Shown in pieces: positions 14,987 to 22,843 of a DNA stretch of 49,817 nt. Position 1 is the stretch's first letter. Each line of letters starts with the position of its first letter. A program made the position numbers and the translations under genes. This DNA is from Desulfobacteraceae bacterium (lineage in GTDB: Bacteria > Desulfobacterota > Desulfobacteria > Desulfobacterales > UBA5852), in NCBI GenBank assembly GCA_014237395.1, contig JABZFP010000010.1, positions 1 to 49,817 on the forward strand. Reading direction: 5' to 3'. Below the pieces are notes generated by a model that ran no database searches, was not told the origin of the DNA, and saw only the letters and a program-made list of their open reading frames with translations.

Positions 14987-16627
14987 ATGTGGAACATACT
15001 TTCAACGCTGCAAAAAAATCTGGTGTACGCCATTCCGGTGGCCATGGCCCTGGGGCTCTTATTCGGGGCCTTGTTTGACGCCAGTCCGCTCAAACAGTTC
15101 ATTATCCCTGTCACCTTTGTCATGGTCTACCCCATGATGGTCACCCTGAACGTTCAGAGCATTTTCAAGGGGCGCGACTATCGATTGCAGCTGACGACGC
15201 AGCTGATCAATTTCATTTTGATTCCCCTGCTGGCCTATTTTACCGGTCGCCTGTTTTTTTCCGGCGGCGCCGAGAAATATGGTCTCTGGGCGGTAGGCCT
15301 CTTCTTGATCGGTGTCCTGCCGACTTCGGGTATGACCATTTCCTGGACCGGATTCGCCAAAGGCAACAAAGAGGCCGCCATCAAAATGGTCGTGTTCGGG
15401 CTTATTCTCGGCGCACTGGCGGCCCCGCTCTACACCAAACTGGTCATGGGAGCAACGGTCGACGTAAATATGCTGCATATGTTCAAGCAGATCGCGCTCT
15501 TCATCTTTGTCCCTCTGGCAGCGGGTCTGGCAACCCAGTATTATGCCCGCCGGCGGTATGGCCTCCAGATGTGGCATCAATCCATCAAGCCCAAATTCCC
15601 GCCGTTCTCCGCCCTGGGCGTCACCCTGATTGCCTTCCTGGCCATGTCCCTGAAAGCCAAAAATATCATTGCCAATCCTGCCGACCTTGTCGCCATTCTG
15701 ATCCCGTTGGCCCTCTTTTACGCGATTTCGTATGGATTTCTCTCCGTTATCGGAAAACTCTTTTTTAAACGTGAAGACGCGGTTGCCATGGTTTTCGGCG
15801 TCGTGATGCGCGATTTGTCGATTGCCCTGGCCATTGCCATGACGGCCTTTGGCAAAGAGGGCCTGACCATCGCCCTGCTGATCGCGCTGGCTTATGTCAT
15901 CCAGATTCAATCGGCCGCCTGGTATGTCAAACTGGTGGACAGGATATTCGGTCCGGCCACCGATCCGGCCTTCACGGCAGCGGCTGTCGTCAAGACACCG
16001 AAAAGTTCTCAAAAGGTCGGGAAGACGCCCACGCCGTCGGTGGATGGCACCGCCCTTATACCGGCCATTCAGAAAATCCTGTATGCCACAGACTTGTCAG
16101 AAACGGCCCGTCATGCGGCCCGCTATGCCTGCGGTTTAGGGGAGCAATATCATGCGGCCGTTACGTTGGTGCATGTCATTCCGGACGTCGTTGAGTCCAT
16201 GTCGGCCGAAGCCGGTGTCAATTTGGGCGATTATATCGGGAAAAAGGAATGGCGGGCTTATCATGAGAAGGGGATTGCTCTGGCCCGCGAGGCGATTCAG
16301 CAGCGGATCCAGGAGACCTCCCGGCAAGTAAAGCAAACGATGCCCAGCTGCCCGATCACCGAGGACAAGGTGATGGTGAGGATCGGCAATCCGGCCAAAG
16401 AAATCGTCGCGGCGGCCGAGGAGGGTGACTTTGACCTCATTATTTTGGGTACCCATGGCCATGGGAAACTGGTGGAAAGCATGATGGGCAGCGTGGCCGG
16501 TGATGTTATCCGCCACAGCCGCAGGCCGGTGATGGTCGTCCGGCTTCCGGATGCAAAGCATTTTGCCGTGGACGGTATCGCACGGTCGGTTGATTCAGAA
16601 ACAGCAGCTTGCTGCGCAGGCGATTAA
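14987..16627 (+). CDS. ACR3/BASS-type membrane transporter fused to a universal stress protein domain
   Basis: A 546-residue fusion. Residues about 1-325 form roughly ten membrane segments of the arsenite (ACR3)/bile-acid-sodium symporter superfamily, with PTSGMTISWTGFAKGN and VMRDLSIALAIAMTAFG as recognisable blocks. A linker at about 326-355 leads to a complete Usp domain (about 358-525), starting IQKILYATDLSETARHAARY and holding GTHGHGKLVESMMGSVAG, an intact ATP-binding pattern. The tail AACCAGD adds two cysteines. Substrate is unknown: no arsenic gene is nearby and the ACR3 catalytic cysteine is not evident. An ATP- or stress-gated export or uptake system is plausible. It heads an operon with a helical protein, thioredoxin and an ASKHA ferredoxin. 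Confidence 0.85.
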   Translation: MWNILSTLQKNLVYAIPVAMALGLLFGALFDASPLKQFIIPVTFVMVYPMMVTLNVQSIFKGRDYRLQLTTQLINFILIPLLAYFTGRLFFSGGAEKYGLWAVGLFLIGVLPTSGMTISWTGFAKGNKEAAIKMVVFGLILGALAAPLYTKLVMGATVDVNMLHMFKQIALFIFVPLAAGLATQYYARRRYGLQMWHQSIKPKFPPFSALGVTLIAFLAMSLKAKNIIANPADLVAILIPLALFYAISYGFLSVIGKLFFKREDAVAMVFGVVMRDLSIALAIAMTAFGKEGLTIALLIALAYVIQIQSAAWYVKLVDRIFGPATDPAFTAAAVVKTPKSSQKVGKTPTPSVDGTALIPAIQKILYATDLSETARHAARYACGLGEQYHAAVTLVHVIPDVVESMSAEAGVNLGDYIGKKEWRAYHEKGIALAREAIQQRIQETSRQVKQTMPSCPITEDKVMVRIGNPAKEIVAAAEEGDFDLIILGTHGHGKLVESMMGSVAGDVIRHSRRPVMVVRLPDAKHFAVDGIARSVDSETAACCAGD

Positions 16628-16709
16628 AAATCCAGCGTCTGTTATCTGACACATTGCCTGCTTTTACAGGCCTAAGAAAAGGCCTTTACCGCAATGAAAG
16701 GAGAAAATC

Positions 16710-17027
16710 ATGCTTGCCAAAAACTGTTGCAAAACAATGGAGATGGAATTGACCGGATGGAAGGCGATTGTTTACGACATCACCCGTAAAATGGAACAAT
16801 TGCCGGGGGGCGAAAGGGAGAAGATCCGCCCCAACATCGAAGATTTGCATATGCTGATTGGCGAAATGGACGACCGGATCGAGCAGATCAGGGAGAATTG
16901 CCGCCCCGAGACCTGTATCGACGATATTCTGACGGAACGCAAAGCTTTCGATGCTGCCATTTCGACCCTCCGCGTCAACACCGACCAGGCGATGCGGGGT
17001 CTCGGAGCAGGTAATTTCGGTGGTTGA
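16710..17027 (+). CDS. Hypothetical small helical protein
   Basis: A 105-residue protein, MLAKNCCKTMEMELTGWKAI at the start, mostly amphipathic helix (KIRPNIEDLHMLIGEMDDRI) with C-R-P-E-T-C near residue 66. AAAGGAG precedes the ATG. It lies between the transporter-Usp gene and thioredoxin, about 80 bp from the former. No family is recognised; the CC and C-x4-C pairs could be thioredoxin targets, which is a guess from position. Confidence 0.7.
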   Translation: MLAKNCCKTMEMELTGWKAIVYDITRKMEQLPGGEREKIRPNIEDLHMLIGEMDDRIEQIRENCRPETCIDDILTERKAFDAAISTLRVNTDQAMRGLGAGNFGG

Positions 17028-17062
17028 AAAGATGGGCTTTCGTTGTGGAAAGCAAAACCCAA

Positions 17063-17086
17063 GGCCGCTGTCAAGAGACAGCGGCC
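17063..17086 (+). other. Stem-loop before the thioredoxin gene
   Basis: GGCCGCTGTC and GACAGCGGCC form a perfect 10-bp stem with loop AAGA. There is no T-run, so it is more likely an RNA-stability or attenuation element than a full terminator. Confidence 0.55.
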
Positions 17087-17120
17087 TGCGACTAACGAGA
17101 AGAGATGTGGGAGAACGGCG

Positions 17121-17441
17121 ATGGCTGAAAAAGAATTGAACTCCCGTAGTGATTTGGAGAAAGTGATCCGGGACGGTGTTACGCTGGTTGATTTCAATGC
17201 CCCCTGGTGCGGGCCATGTCGTGCCCAGGAACCGATTGTCAACGAGGTGGGCGAGCGGTACAACGGCAAGGCGGATATCGCCACGATGAATATTGACAAT
17301 AACTCGGATGTCGCCTTGAACCTTGGGATTCAAAGTATTCCCACCTTGATCATCTTTAAGGATGGTCAGGAAGTTGGTCGGTTTGTGGGGCTGCAGAAAG
17401 CGGAGACCCTCAACCAGGCGATGGATCAGGCATTGGCTTGA
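17121..17441 (+). CDS. trxA: Thioredoxin
   Basis: A 106-residue thioredoxin with the canonical active site in NAPWCGPCRAQEP (about 27-39) and the cis-proline loop in SIPTLIIFKDGQ. It is a cytoplasmic protein disulfide reductase. The ATG at 17121 has GGGAGAA upstream; a longer reading from 17043 adds residues with no similarity. It sits inside the operon begun by the transporter-Usp fusion, so it may be a dedicated rather than a general thioredoxin. The reductase gene is not in the window. Confidence 0.92.
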   Translation: MAEKELNSRSDLEKVIRDGVTLVDFNAPWCGPCRAQEPIVNEVGERYNGKADIATMNIDNNSDVALNLGIQSIPTLIIFKDGQEVGRFVGLQKAETLNQAMDQALA

Positions 17442-17571
17442 CCGAGTCAAAATCGGACGACGGTGGCGGATACGCGTAAAGCGACGCCTCCATTTTCACA
17501 ATAGCCTGCCGGACGGTAACGTCCTTCATGCCATACGGCCCAGCTGCGAGGGCAACCGAAAAGGAATCTAA

Positions 17572-19659
17572 ATGGGAACCTGTATCAACCACCCGGAGCG
17601 CGAAACCAGCTATCTTTGCATGAAGCACAACGCCTACCTCTGTGACGAATGTCTCCAATGTCGGGACCCGGAGCTTTACTGCAAGTTTCGGGAATCCTGC
17701 GCCATATGGTTCATGACCAAGAAAAAAGCCGGGCTGGATGCGGATGTCGCACCCGATACGGCCAAGGACGCCCCTTCCGAACATCGCGTTGTTTTTAGGC
17801 CCGAGGGCAAGGAGATTCGCGTGCCGGAAGGGACCACGCTTTTGGAGGCCGCCCGCCGGGCCGGTGTGCATATCAACGCTTCCTGCAACGGCAAGGGGGC
17901 TTGTGGAAAATGCAAATTGGTGGTGACCTCCGGCCGGGCGCAACGACAATCGACGCCCCTCTTGACCGATAGCGAAAAAGACAAAGGATATGTCCTGGCC
18001 TGCATGAGCAAGGTGTCGGGCGACCTCACGGTGCGCATCCCGGAAGAGGCCTTGCAGCGTAAACTCAAGGTGGCCGGTATGGGACAGGAAGCCACCGCCC
18101 GGCTCAAGGGAATCGTGATACCGCCGGAACCGATACTCAAAGAGATCCCGCTGGTGCTGGACCCGCCAACACTGCAAGACGCCGTGAGTGATCTGGACCG
18201 CCTCAAACGGGGGTTGAAGAAAGCGAACTGCGACATCGACCGGCTCAATGTCGGCCTCCCCGTCATGCGGCAGCTGGCGGCCTCGGTGCGTGAGGAAAAC
18301 TGGAAGGTGACCGTGGCCGTGATGCAGCGTAAATGTTCCAATGAAATCCTGGCCGTCTACCCTGGCAACGGTGGTGCTCCCTCCCTGGGGCTGGCGATCG
18401 ATGTGGGGACGACATCCGTTGTCGTCTACCTGGTGGACATGGCGGACGGCACAATTCTGGCAGCAGCCTCCGGGCACAATCAGCAGGCCGCCTGCGGCGA
18501 CGATGTCATCAACCGGATGGTCTGCGCCGAGAAAAATGGCGTCAGGAAACTCAGTCGCATGGCGTTGGCCACCATCAACAACCTGATCTACGAAGCCCTG
18601 GACGGCGCCGGGGCAACGGCTGACCAGGTCAGGAACGTGGTGGTTTCGGGCAACACCACCATGGCCCACCTGCTGCTTGAGATCGAACCCCATTACATTC
18701 GCCGGGAACCCTATATCCCCACCGTGACGGAATTTCCGCTTCTCAAGGCCGGCGACATCGGCCTGACCGCCAACCCGGTTGCCGCGGTATTTATCATGCC
18801 CGGACCGGCGAGTTATGTCGGCGGCGATATCGTTTCCGGCCTGTTGTACACCGGGCTGCACCGCGAAGACCCGCTGACGCTTTTCATCGATGTGGGCACC
18901 AATGGCGAAATCGTGCTGGGCAACAAGGATTGGATGATGACGGCCGCCTGCAGCTCCGGTCCAGCCTTTGAAGGGGGCGGTATCCGATGGGGCATGCGGG
19001 CGGAAGACGGCGCCATCGAAAAAGTGACGATCGATCCGGCAACGCTGGAACCTGAAAATGCGACGGTGGGCGACCAGCCGCCCCGCGGCATCTGCGGCTC
19101 CGGCATGATCGACCTGATTGCGGAACTTCTGAAGGTGGGCATCATTGACCGCAGCGGCCATTTTGCGACCGACTGGAACCATCCCCGGGTCGTTACTGTC
19201 AACGATGAACCCGCTTATGTTCTGGTCTTTGCCGAACAGACCCCGATGAAGGAAGATATCGTTTTCACGGAGTCCGATCTGAAAAACCTGATCTACAGCA
19301 AAGGCGCGGTCTATTCCGGCTTCACGACCCTGCTGGCCGAGGCCGGCCTGGATTTTACAATGGTCGAACGCATGGTCATTACGGGTGGGTTCGGACAGTA
19401 TCTCAATATTGAAAAGGCGATTCGCATCGGTCTGCTGCCGGACATGGACCGGGACAAGTTTGCCTACCTGGGCAACAGTTCCATTGCCGGGGCCTATATG
19501 GCGCTGCTGTCCGAAGACTATCGCACGGAAGCGCTGGAAATTTGTAACAACATGACCTACATCGATTTCTCCAGCAATCCGCGTTACATGGATGAATTCA
19601 CCTCCGCCCTGTTTTTGCCGCATACCAATCTGGAAATGTTTCCGAGCATTGCCGCCTGA
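17572..19659 (+). CDS. ASKHA-domain ferredoxin (RACo-like reductive activator family)
   Basis: A 695-residue protein. Residues 1-45 have a cysteine/histidine-rich zinc-finger-like start (CINHPERETSYLC, then CDECLQC). A plant-type 2Fe-2S domain follows at about 70-155, with ligands C105, C111, C114 and C144. An ASKHA ATPase part begins at about 275 with LAIDVGTTSVVVYLVD and holds FIDVGTNGEIVLGN and ITGGFGQYLN. In the family, ATP hydrolysis drives low-potential electron transfer to reactivate corrinoid proteins. No corrinoid methyltransferase is encoded here, so its client is unknown. It is the last gene of the operon, ahead of a strong terminator. Confidence 0.9.
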   Translation: MGTCINHPERETSYLCMKHNAYLCDECLQCRDPELYCKFRESCAIWFMTKKKAGLDADVAPDTAKDAPSEHRVVFRPEGKEIRVPEGTTLLEAARRAGVHINASCNGKGACGKCKLVVTSGRAQRQSTPLLTDSEKDKGYVLACMSKVSGDLTVRIPEEALQRKLKVAGMGQEATARLKGIVIPPEPILKEIPLVLDPPTLQDAVSDLDRLKRGLKKANCDIDRLNVGLPVMRQLAASVREENWKVTVAVMQRKCSNEILAVYPGNGGAPSLGLAIDVGTTSVVVYLVDMADGTILAAASGHNQQAACGDDVINRMVCAEKNGVRKLSRMALATINNLIYEALDGAGATADQVRNVVVSGNTTMAHLLLEIEPHYIRREPYIPTVTEFPLLKAGDIGLTANPVAAVFIMPGPASYVGGDIVSGLLYTGLHREDPLTLFIDVGTNGEIVLGNKDWMMTAACSSGPAFEGGGIRWGMRAEDGAIEKVTIDPATLEPENATVGDQPPRGICGSGMIDLIAELLKVGIIDRSGHFATDWNHPRVVTVNDEPAYVLVFAEQTPMKEDIVFTESDLKNLIYSKGAVYSGFTTLLAEAGLDFTMVERMVITGGFGQYLNIEKAIRIGLLPDMDRDKFAYLGNSSIAGAYMALLSEDYRTEALEICNNMTYIDFSSNPRYMDEFTSALFLPHTNLEMFPSIAA

Positions 19660-19681
19660 CAGGGGGTGCGCTTTGCATCAT

Positions 19682-19720
19682 AAAAAAAAGCAACCGATGA
19701 AAATCCGGTTGCTTTTTTTT
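19682..19720. terminator. Bidirectional rho-independent terminator
   Basis: A run of A, GCAACCG, a 9-nt loop, CGGTTGC and a run of T form a 15-bp stem with T-runs on both strands. It separates the convergent ASKHA operon and MBL-rhodanese gene. Confidence 0.92.
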
Positions 19721-19740
19721 AATGCCTCGACGGGGTGTCT

Positions 19741-21126
19741 TTAAGACGCTACCAGGGGGAAGCCGGCGTTGGACCAGGCAAAGATGCCGCCCGCCAGCGA
19801 CCTGACGCGCGAATATCCCGCCTGGCGCAGGATGCTGGCGGCGATATTGGAGCGATATCCGCTGCCGCATTGAAGCACCAGTTCTTCGTCTTTTTCGGCG
19901 GCGGGTAATTGCTCGGCGAGAATATCGGACAACGGTAAATGCTCGGCCCACTTGATGCGACTGGCGTCCCATTCGGCCGGCGTGCGCACATCGATAATGC
20001 GGATGCCGCTCTCTTCCAGGCGGGCGGCCAACTGGTGGGGCGAAATCTGCTCCAGTTGTTCCACCGCCCGGCCGCTCATCAGCCAGGCCATAATCCCGCC
20101 GGAGAGATACCCGAAGATCAGATCGTAGCCGATGCGATGCAGCTCGGTCATCATGCGGTCGTAATCCTCGCGGTCATCCACCACCAGCAGGATTTCCGCC
20201 TTGGGATCCACCACCATACCCACCCAGTTGGCCAGCTGTTTTTCGAACCCGATGTTGATGCTTCCCGGAATATGAAACCCGCCAAAGGCAGCGGAGTCAC
20301 GCGCATCGATAATGACTGCGCCGTCGTTGACCATTTCTTCGAATTGCTTCGGGGTCAGGGCTTTATCCATGGGGCAGGCATCCATGGTGGCCGCGCCTTG
20401 AAGATTGGTTTGAATGATATGGGAAAAGCTTTTGGGGCGCACCGGAAAAGCCGACATCACTTCTTTCTTGAAGGCATCGAAAGAAGGAAAACGCAGCATG
20501 GGGTTGGCCCGCCGCTCATAGCCGAGGGTGGAGCTCTTCTTGGCGCTCATGCCGCGCCCGCACAGCGATCCCTCGCCGTGGGCCGGGAACACCTCCAGGT
20601 GATCCGGGTAGCCGGCCAGTTTAACATAGAGGCTGTTATACAAATTTTGCACCTGCTCATCCAGGATCTCCGCGCCGGGCAAGTCCGGGCGGCCGATGTC
20701 ACCGACGAAGAGCAAATCCCCGGTGAGCAGCATCTGCGGTTCTTCGGCGCGCGCCAGATCGGTGACCAGCAGGGAAATGGCGTTGGGGGTGTGTCCCGGG
20801 GTGTGCAGGACTTCAAGCTTTGCGGCGCCGAGTTCGAACACGTCGCCTTCCTTGAGATCTTTGTGGGTGTATTCCACCGGGGCACTCTCATGGATGTAGA
20901 TGTCGGCGCCCGTGGCCAGCCGCAACTCCTGATCCCCACTGACATGATCGGCATGGACATGCGTATTGATCACATGGGTGATCTGCATGCCCTCTTCCCT
21001 GGCGATCGTAAGGTAGTCCTGTACGTCTCGCTTTGGATCGATAACGGCCATGGCCTTGGCACGCGGGCAGCCGATGACATAGGAAAGACAACCTAAACCG
21101 GGTACGGCAATTTGATTGAAATACAT
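19741..21126 (-). CDS. Persulfide-dioxygenase-like metallo-beta-lactamase fused to two rhodanese domains
   Basis: A 461-residue protein. The MBL-fold domain (about 1-240) has NTHVHADHVSG (H56, H58, D60, H61), HTPGHTP and TGDLLFVGDIGRPD, as in ETHE1-type persulfide dioxygenases and related sulfur hydrolases. Two rhodanese domains follow. The first (about 265-355) has lost its cysteine (VVDDRED), whereas the second (about 370-461) keeps C420 in VLQCGSGYRS. It probably handles persulfide sulfur in the cytoplasm. The ATG at 21126 follows GGAGGCGTC; an upstream extension of the frame is ruled out by that site. In a strict anaerobe an oxygenase role is uncertain, and sulfur transfer is an alternative. 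Confidence 0.85.
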   Translation of the reverse strand: MYFNQIAVPGLGCLSYVIGCPRAKAMAVIDPKRDVQDYLTIAREEGMQITHVINTHVHADHVSGDQELRLATGADIYIHESAPVEYTHKDLKEGDVFELGAAKLEVLHTPGHTPNAISLLVTDLARAEEPQMLLTGDLLFVGDIGRPDLPGAEILDEQVQNLYNSLYVKLAGYPDHLEVFPAHGEGSLCGRGMSAKKSSTLGYERRANPMLRFPSFDAFKKEVMSAFPVRPKSFSHIIQTNLQGAATMDACPMDKALTPKQFEEMVNDGAVIIDARDSAAFGGFHIPGSINIGFEKQLANWVGMVVDPKAEILLVVDDREDYDRMMTELHRIGYDLIFGYLSGGIMAWLMSGRAVEQLEQISPHQLAARLEESGIRIIDVRTPAEWDASRIKWAEHLPLSDILAEQLPAAEKDEELVLQCGSGYRSNIAASILRQAGYSRVRSLAGGIFAWSNAGFPLVAS

Positions 21127-21334
21127 GACGCCTCCTTTTTGTTCCTGGTAAACACCTGCAGGGCGGGGCCGGTGGGCCCTGGTGTTGGAGATCAATCCGC
21201 TTGGCGCTGGCGGGTGCGGTCTGATCCCCAACAAAGGTCACGTGGTATTGGTAAGTTTTATCTTTAACCCGCCACCTCTGGTGGAGGATCCGGAGAGGTT
21301 TGACCGATCCGCGGTGCTTTTCTGATATAATTTC

Positions 21335-21716
21335 TTCATTTTCTGTCGCGTGCCAGAAAACGAAGCAAAAGAACACGCCCGTGTCCCGCTTAACCCTGCG
21401 CGTCACCCAACCGAGCGATGGTGCGGCGCCTCGTGCCGCCATGCGGCTTTGGCCGCCTGCGCGGCATTCCTCATCCGTTTTTAATATTTCGGTGAGTCAC
21501 CGGCTTGCTCGGGTGCTCACAATCTGACGATTGCTGCGCGCCTCGCTTCACTTAGCGCCTTGCCTGACAGCACGATGCTTGCAGCATCGCCCGGTTTATG
21601 CGGCCGGAGCACACGGAAACTCGCCCGCCTAATAGCGGGTTCAAACAGTCCGCGCGCTTAATTCCGGCCGCAACGCCGATGCTCGGCGCGGAACAAAGGG
21701 AAATAAAAAACCAAAC
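21335..21716. repeat. Dispersed non-coding repeat, copy 1, with an internal insert
   Basis: The flanks of this stretch match 47851-48055: TTCATTTTCT, then GACGCCCGTGTCCCGC-like and CCCTGCGCGTC on the left; GCCGGAGCAC-CGGAAACTCG, CAAACAGTCCGCGCGCTT and CGATGCTCGGCGCGG on the right. Copy 1 carries about 190 extra bp (roughly 21405-21598) between blocks that are contiguous in copy 2. Any frames here are chance readings of the repeat. Together with the 5' region of the MBL gene, this explains the gene-free gap 21127-21727. Confidence 0.7.
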
Positions 21717-21727
21717 AGTCAAAAACT

Positions 21728-22450
21728 TCACTCAAAGGCCATATCGGTTTTCCACGCTTTCCAGACGTTGCCCACCAGTTCCGGTCCCGGCTTGAGGGTC
21801 AGTTTCCCGGGCCGCCACCCGGACGGGGTGGCTTCCGCCCCCTTGGTTTTTCTGACCAACTGAAAGGCTTGAACCTGCCGGAGCGATTCCATGACGTTGC
21901 GGCCCACCGGCGGTGTCAGGACCTCATAGCCCTGGATCACGCCATCCGGATCGATGATGAAGCGACCCCGGTTTTCCACACCGGCGCCTTCGTTATACAC
22001 CCCGAACAATTTCCCCACTTTTCCGCCGGCATCGGACAGCATGGGAAAGGGGACGCCGCCGTCGACCATTTTGGCCAGTTCGTGATCATCCCACATTTTA
22101 TGAACAAACATACTGTCAATGCTCATGGAGAGTATCTCAACGCCAAGATTCTGGAAATCCTGGTATTTTTCGGCGACCGCCGAAATCTCGGTCGCTCATA
22201 CAAAAGTGAAATCGCCGGGATAAAAGCAAAGCAGAACCCATTTACCTAAATAGTCGGACAGCTTCACGTTGATAAATTTTCCCTGCTGATATCCCGGTGC
22301 CACAAAGTCCGGTGCTTTTTCGCCCACATGAATCATTTGCATTTCCTCCTTGATGGGTGCGGAAGGTTCATTTGCGGCGGTCTCCGGGACCGCCTCGCCA
22401 ACAGGTCCTCCAGTGGGTCGGGCGCACCCGACCGGCTGCTCTTCTGCCAT
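21728..22450 (-). CDS. Selenocysteine peroxiredoxin (in-frame UGA recoded)
   Basis: A 240-residue AhpC/Prx-type peroxidase that reduces hydroperoxides. Naive translation stops after [10 protein letters not shown], but the same frame continues [15 protein letters not shown] and on to [15 protein letters not shown] and [16 protein letters not shown], a full Prx fold. The UGA (22196-22198, residue 85) falls on the peroxidatic cysteine. A SECIS-like hairpin (22168-22185, loop GGUC) lies 17 nt beyond it. Sec-containing peroxiredoxins are known. ATG 22450 follows AAAGGAGA; a second start at MIHVGEK (preceded by AAGGAGG) would remove a Pro/Ala-rich 37-residue extension. Resolving electrons might come from thioredoxin. 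Confidence 0.9.
22168..22185 (-). promoter_or_regulatory. SECIS-like hairpin of the peroxiredoxin gene
   Basis: On the mRNA UUUCGGC-GGUC-GCCGAAA forms a 7-bp stem with a GGUC loop; the loop starts 17 nt after the UGA at 22196. Size, loop G/U content and distance fit bacterial SECIS elements such as that of E. coli fdhF. Confidence 0.8.
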
Positions 22451-22843
22451 GTATCTCTCCTTTCGTTGATGATGATCACCTCAATAACGCTGCCATTTTT
22501 AAAATTCGGGGACTCGCCTGATGGTTAGCCAGCACAGCGTTAAAGCAACATAAAGAGGGGGTATCTTCTGGAATAACGTGATCGATCGTTCTGCGAAATG
22601 CGAAACCTTCCATCCGGTTTCACGAACCATCGTGTCGGGTCAGGGGTGAATTTTATGAGAATATGCCCTTTGTATTAAGTCGAACGCAACACGGATGTCA
22701 AACAAATCAGCCATGGACGAAAGCAGTGGTTCGGGAGCGACCCGGGACTCAGCGGGCCGGCATCGGGAAAAGTGCCCGGACACCCACCCCCCGTGCCACA
22801 AAACAACGGGGAGGGTGACCGGGCCGTTCGCAAAACAGCCGCT
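22451..22843. other. Spacer upstream of the peroxiredoxin and downstream of the cytochrome operon
   Basis: No supported gene. On the minus strand a sigma-54-like site TGGCAGCGTTATTGAG (22495-22480) lies 30-45 bp before the peroxiredoxin ATG; its -12 box is GA rather than GC, so it is tentative. Inverted repeats at 22604-22622 (GAAACC / GGTTTC) and near 22782-22817 (CACCC...CCCCGT / ACGGGG...GGGTG) may end the cytochrome transcript. Confidence 0.45.

Noticed and set aside
17410..19623. 737-residue ORF on the minus strand
   Set aside because: It is the shadow of the ASKHA ferredoxin gene, whose domains and motifs are clear on the plus strand; high GC makes long antisense frames common here.
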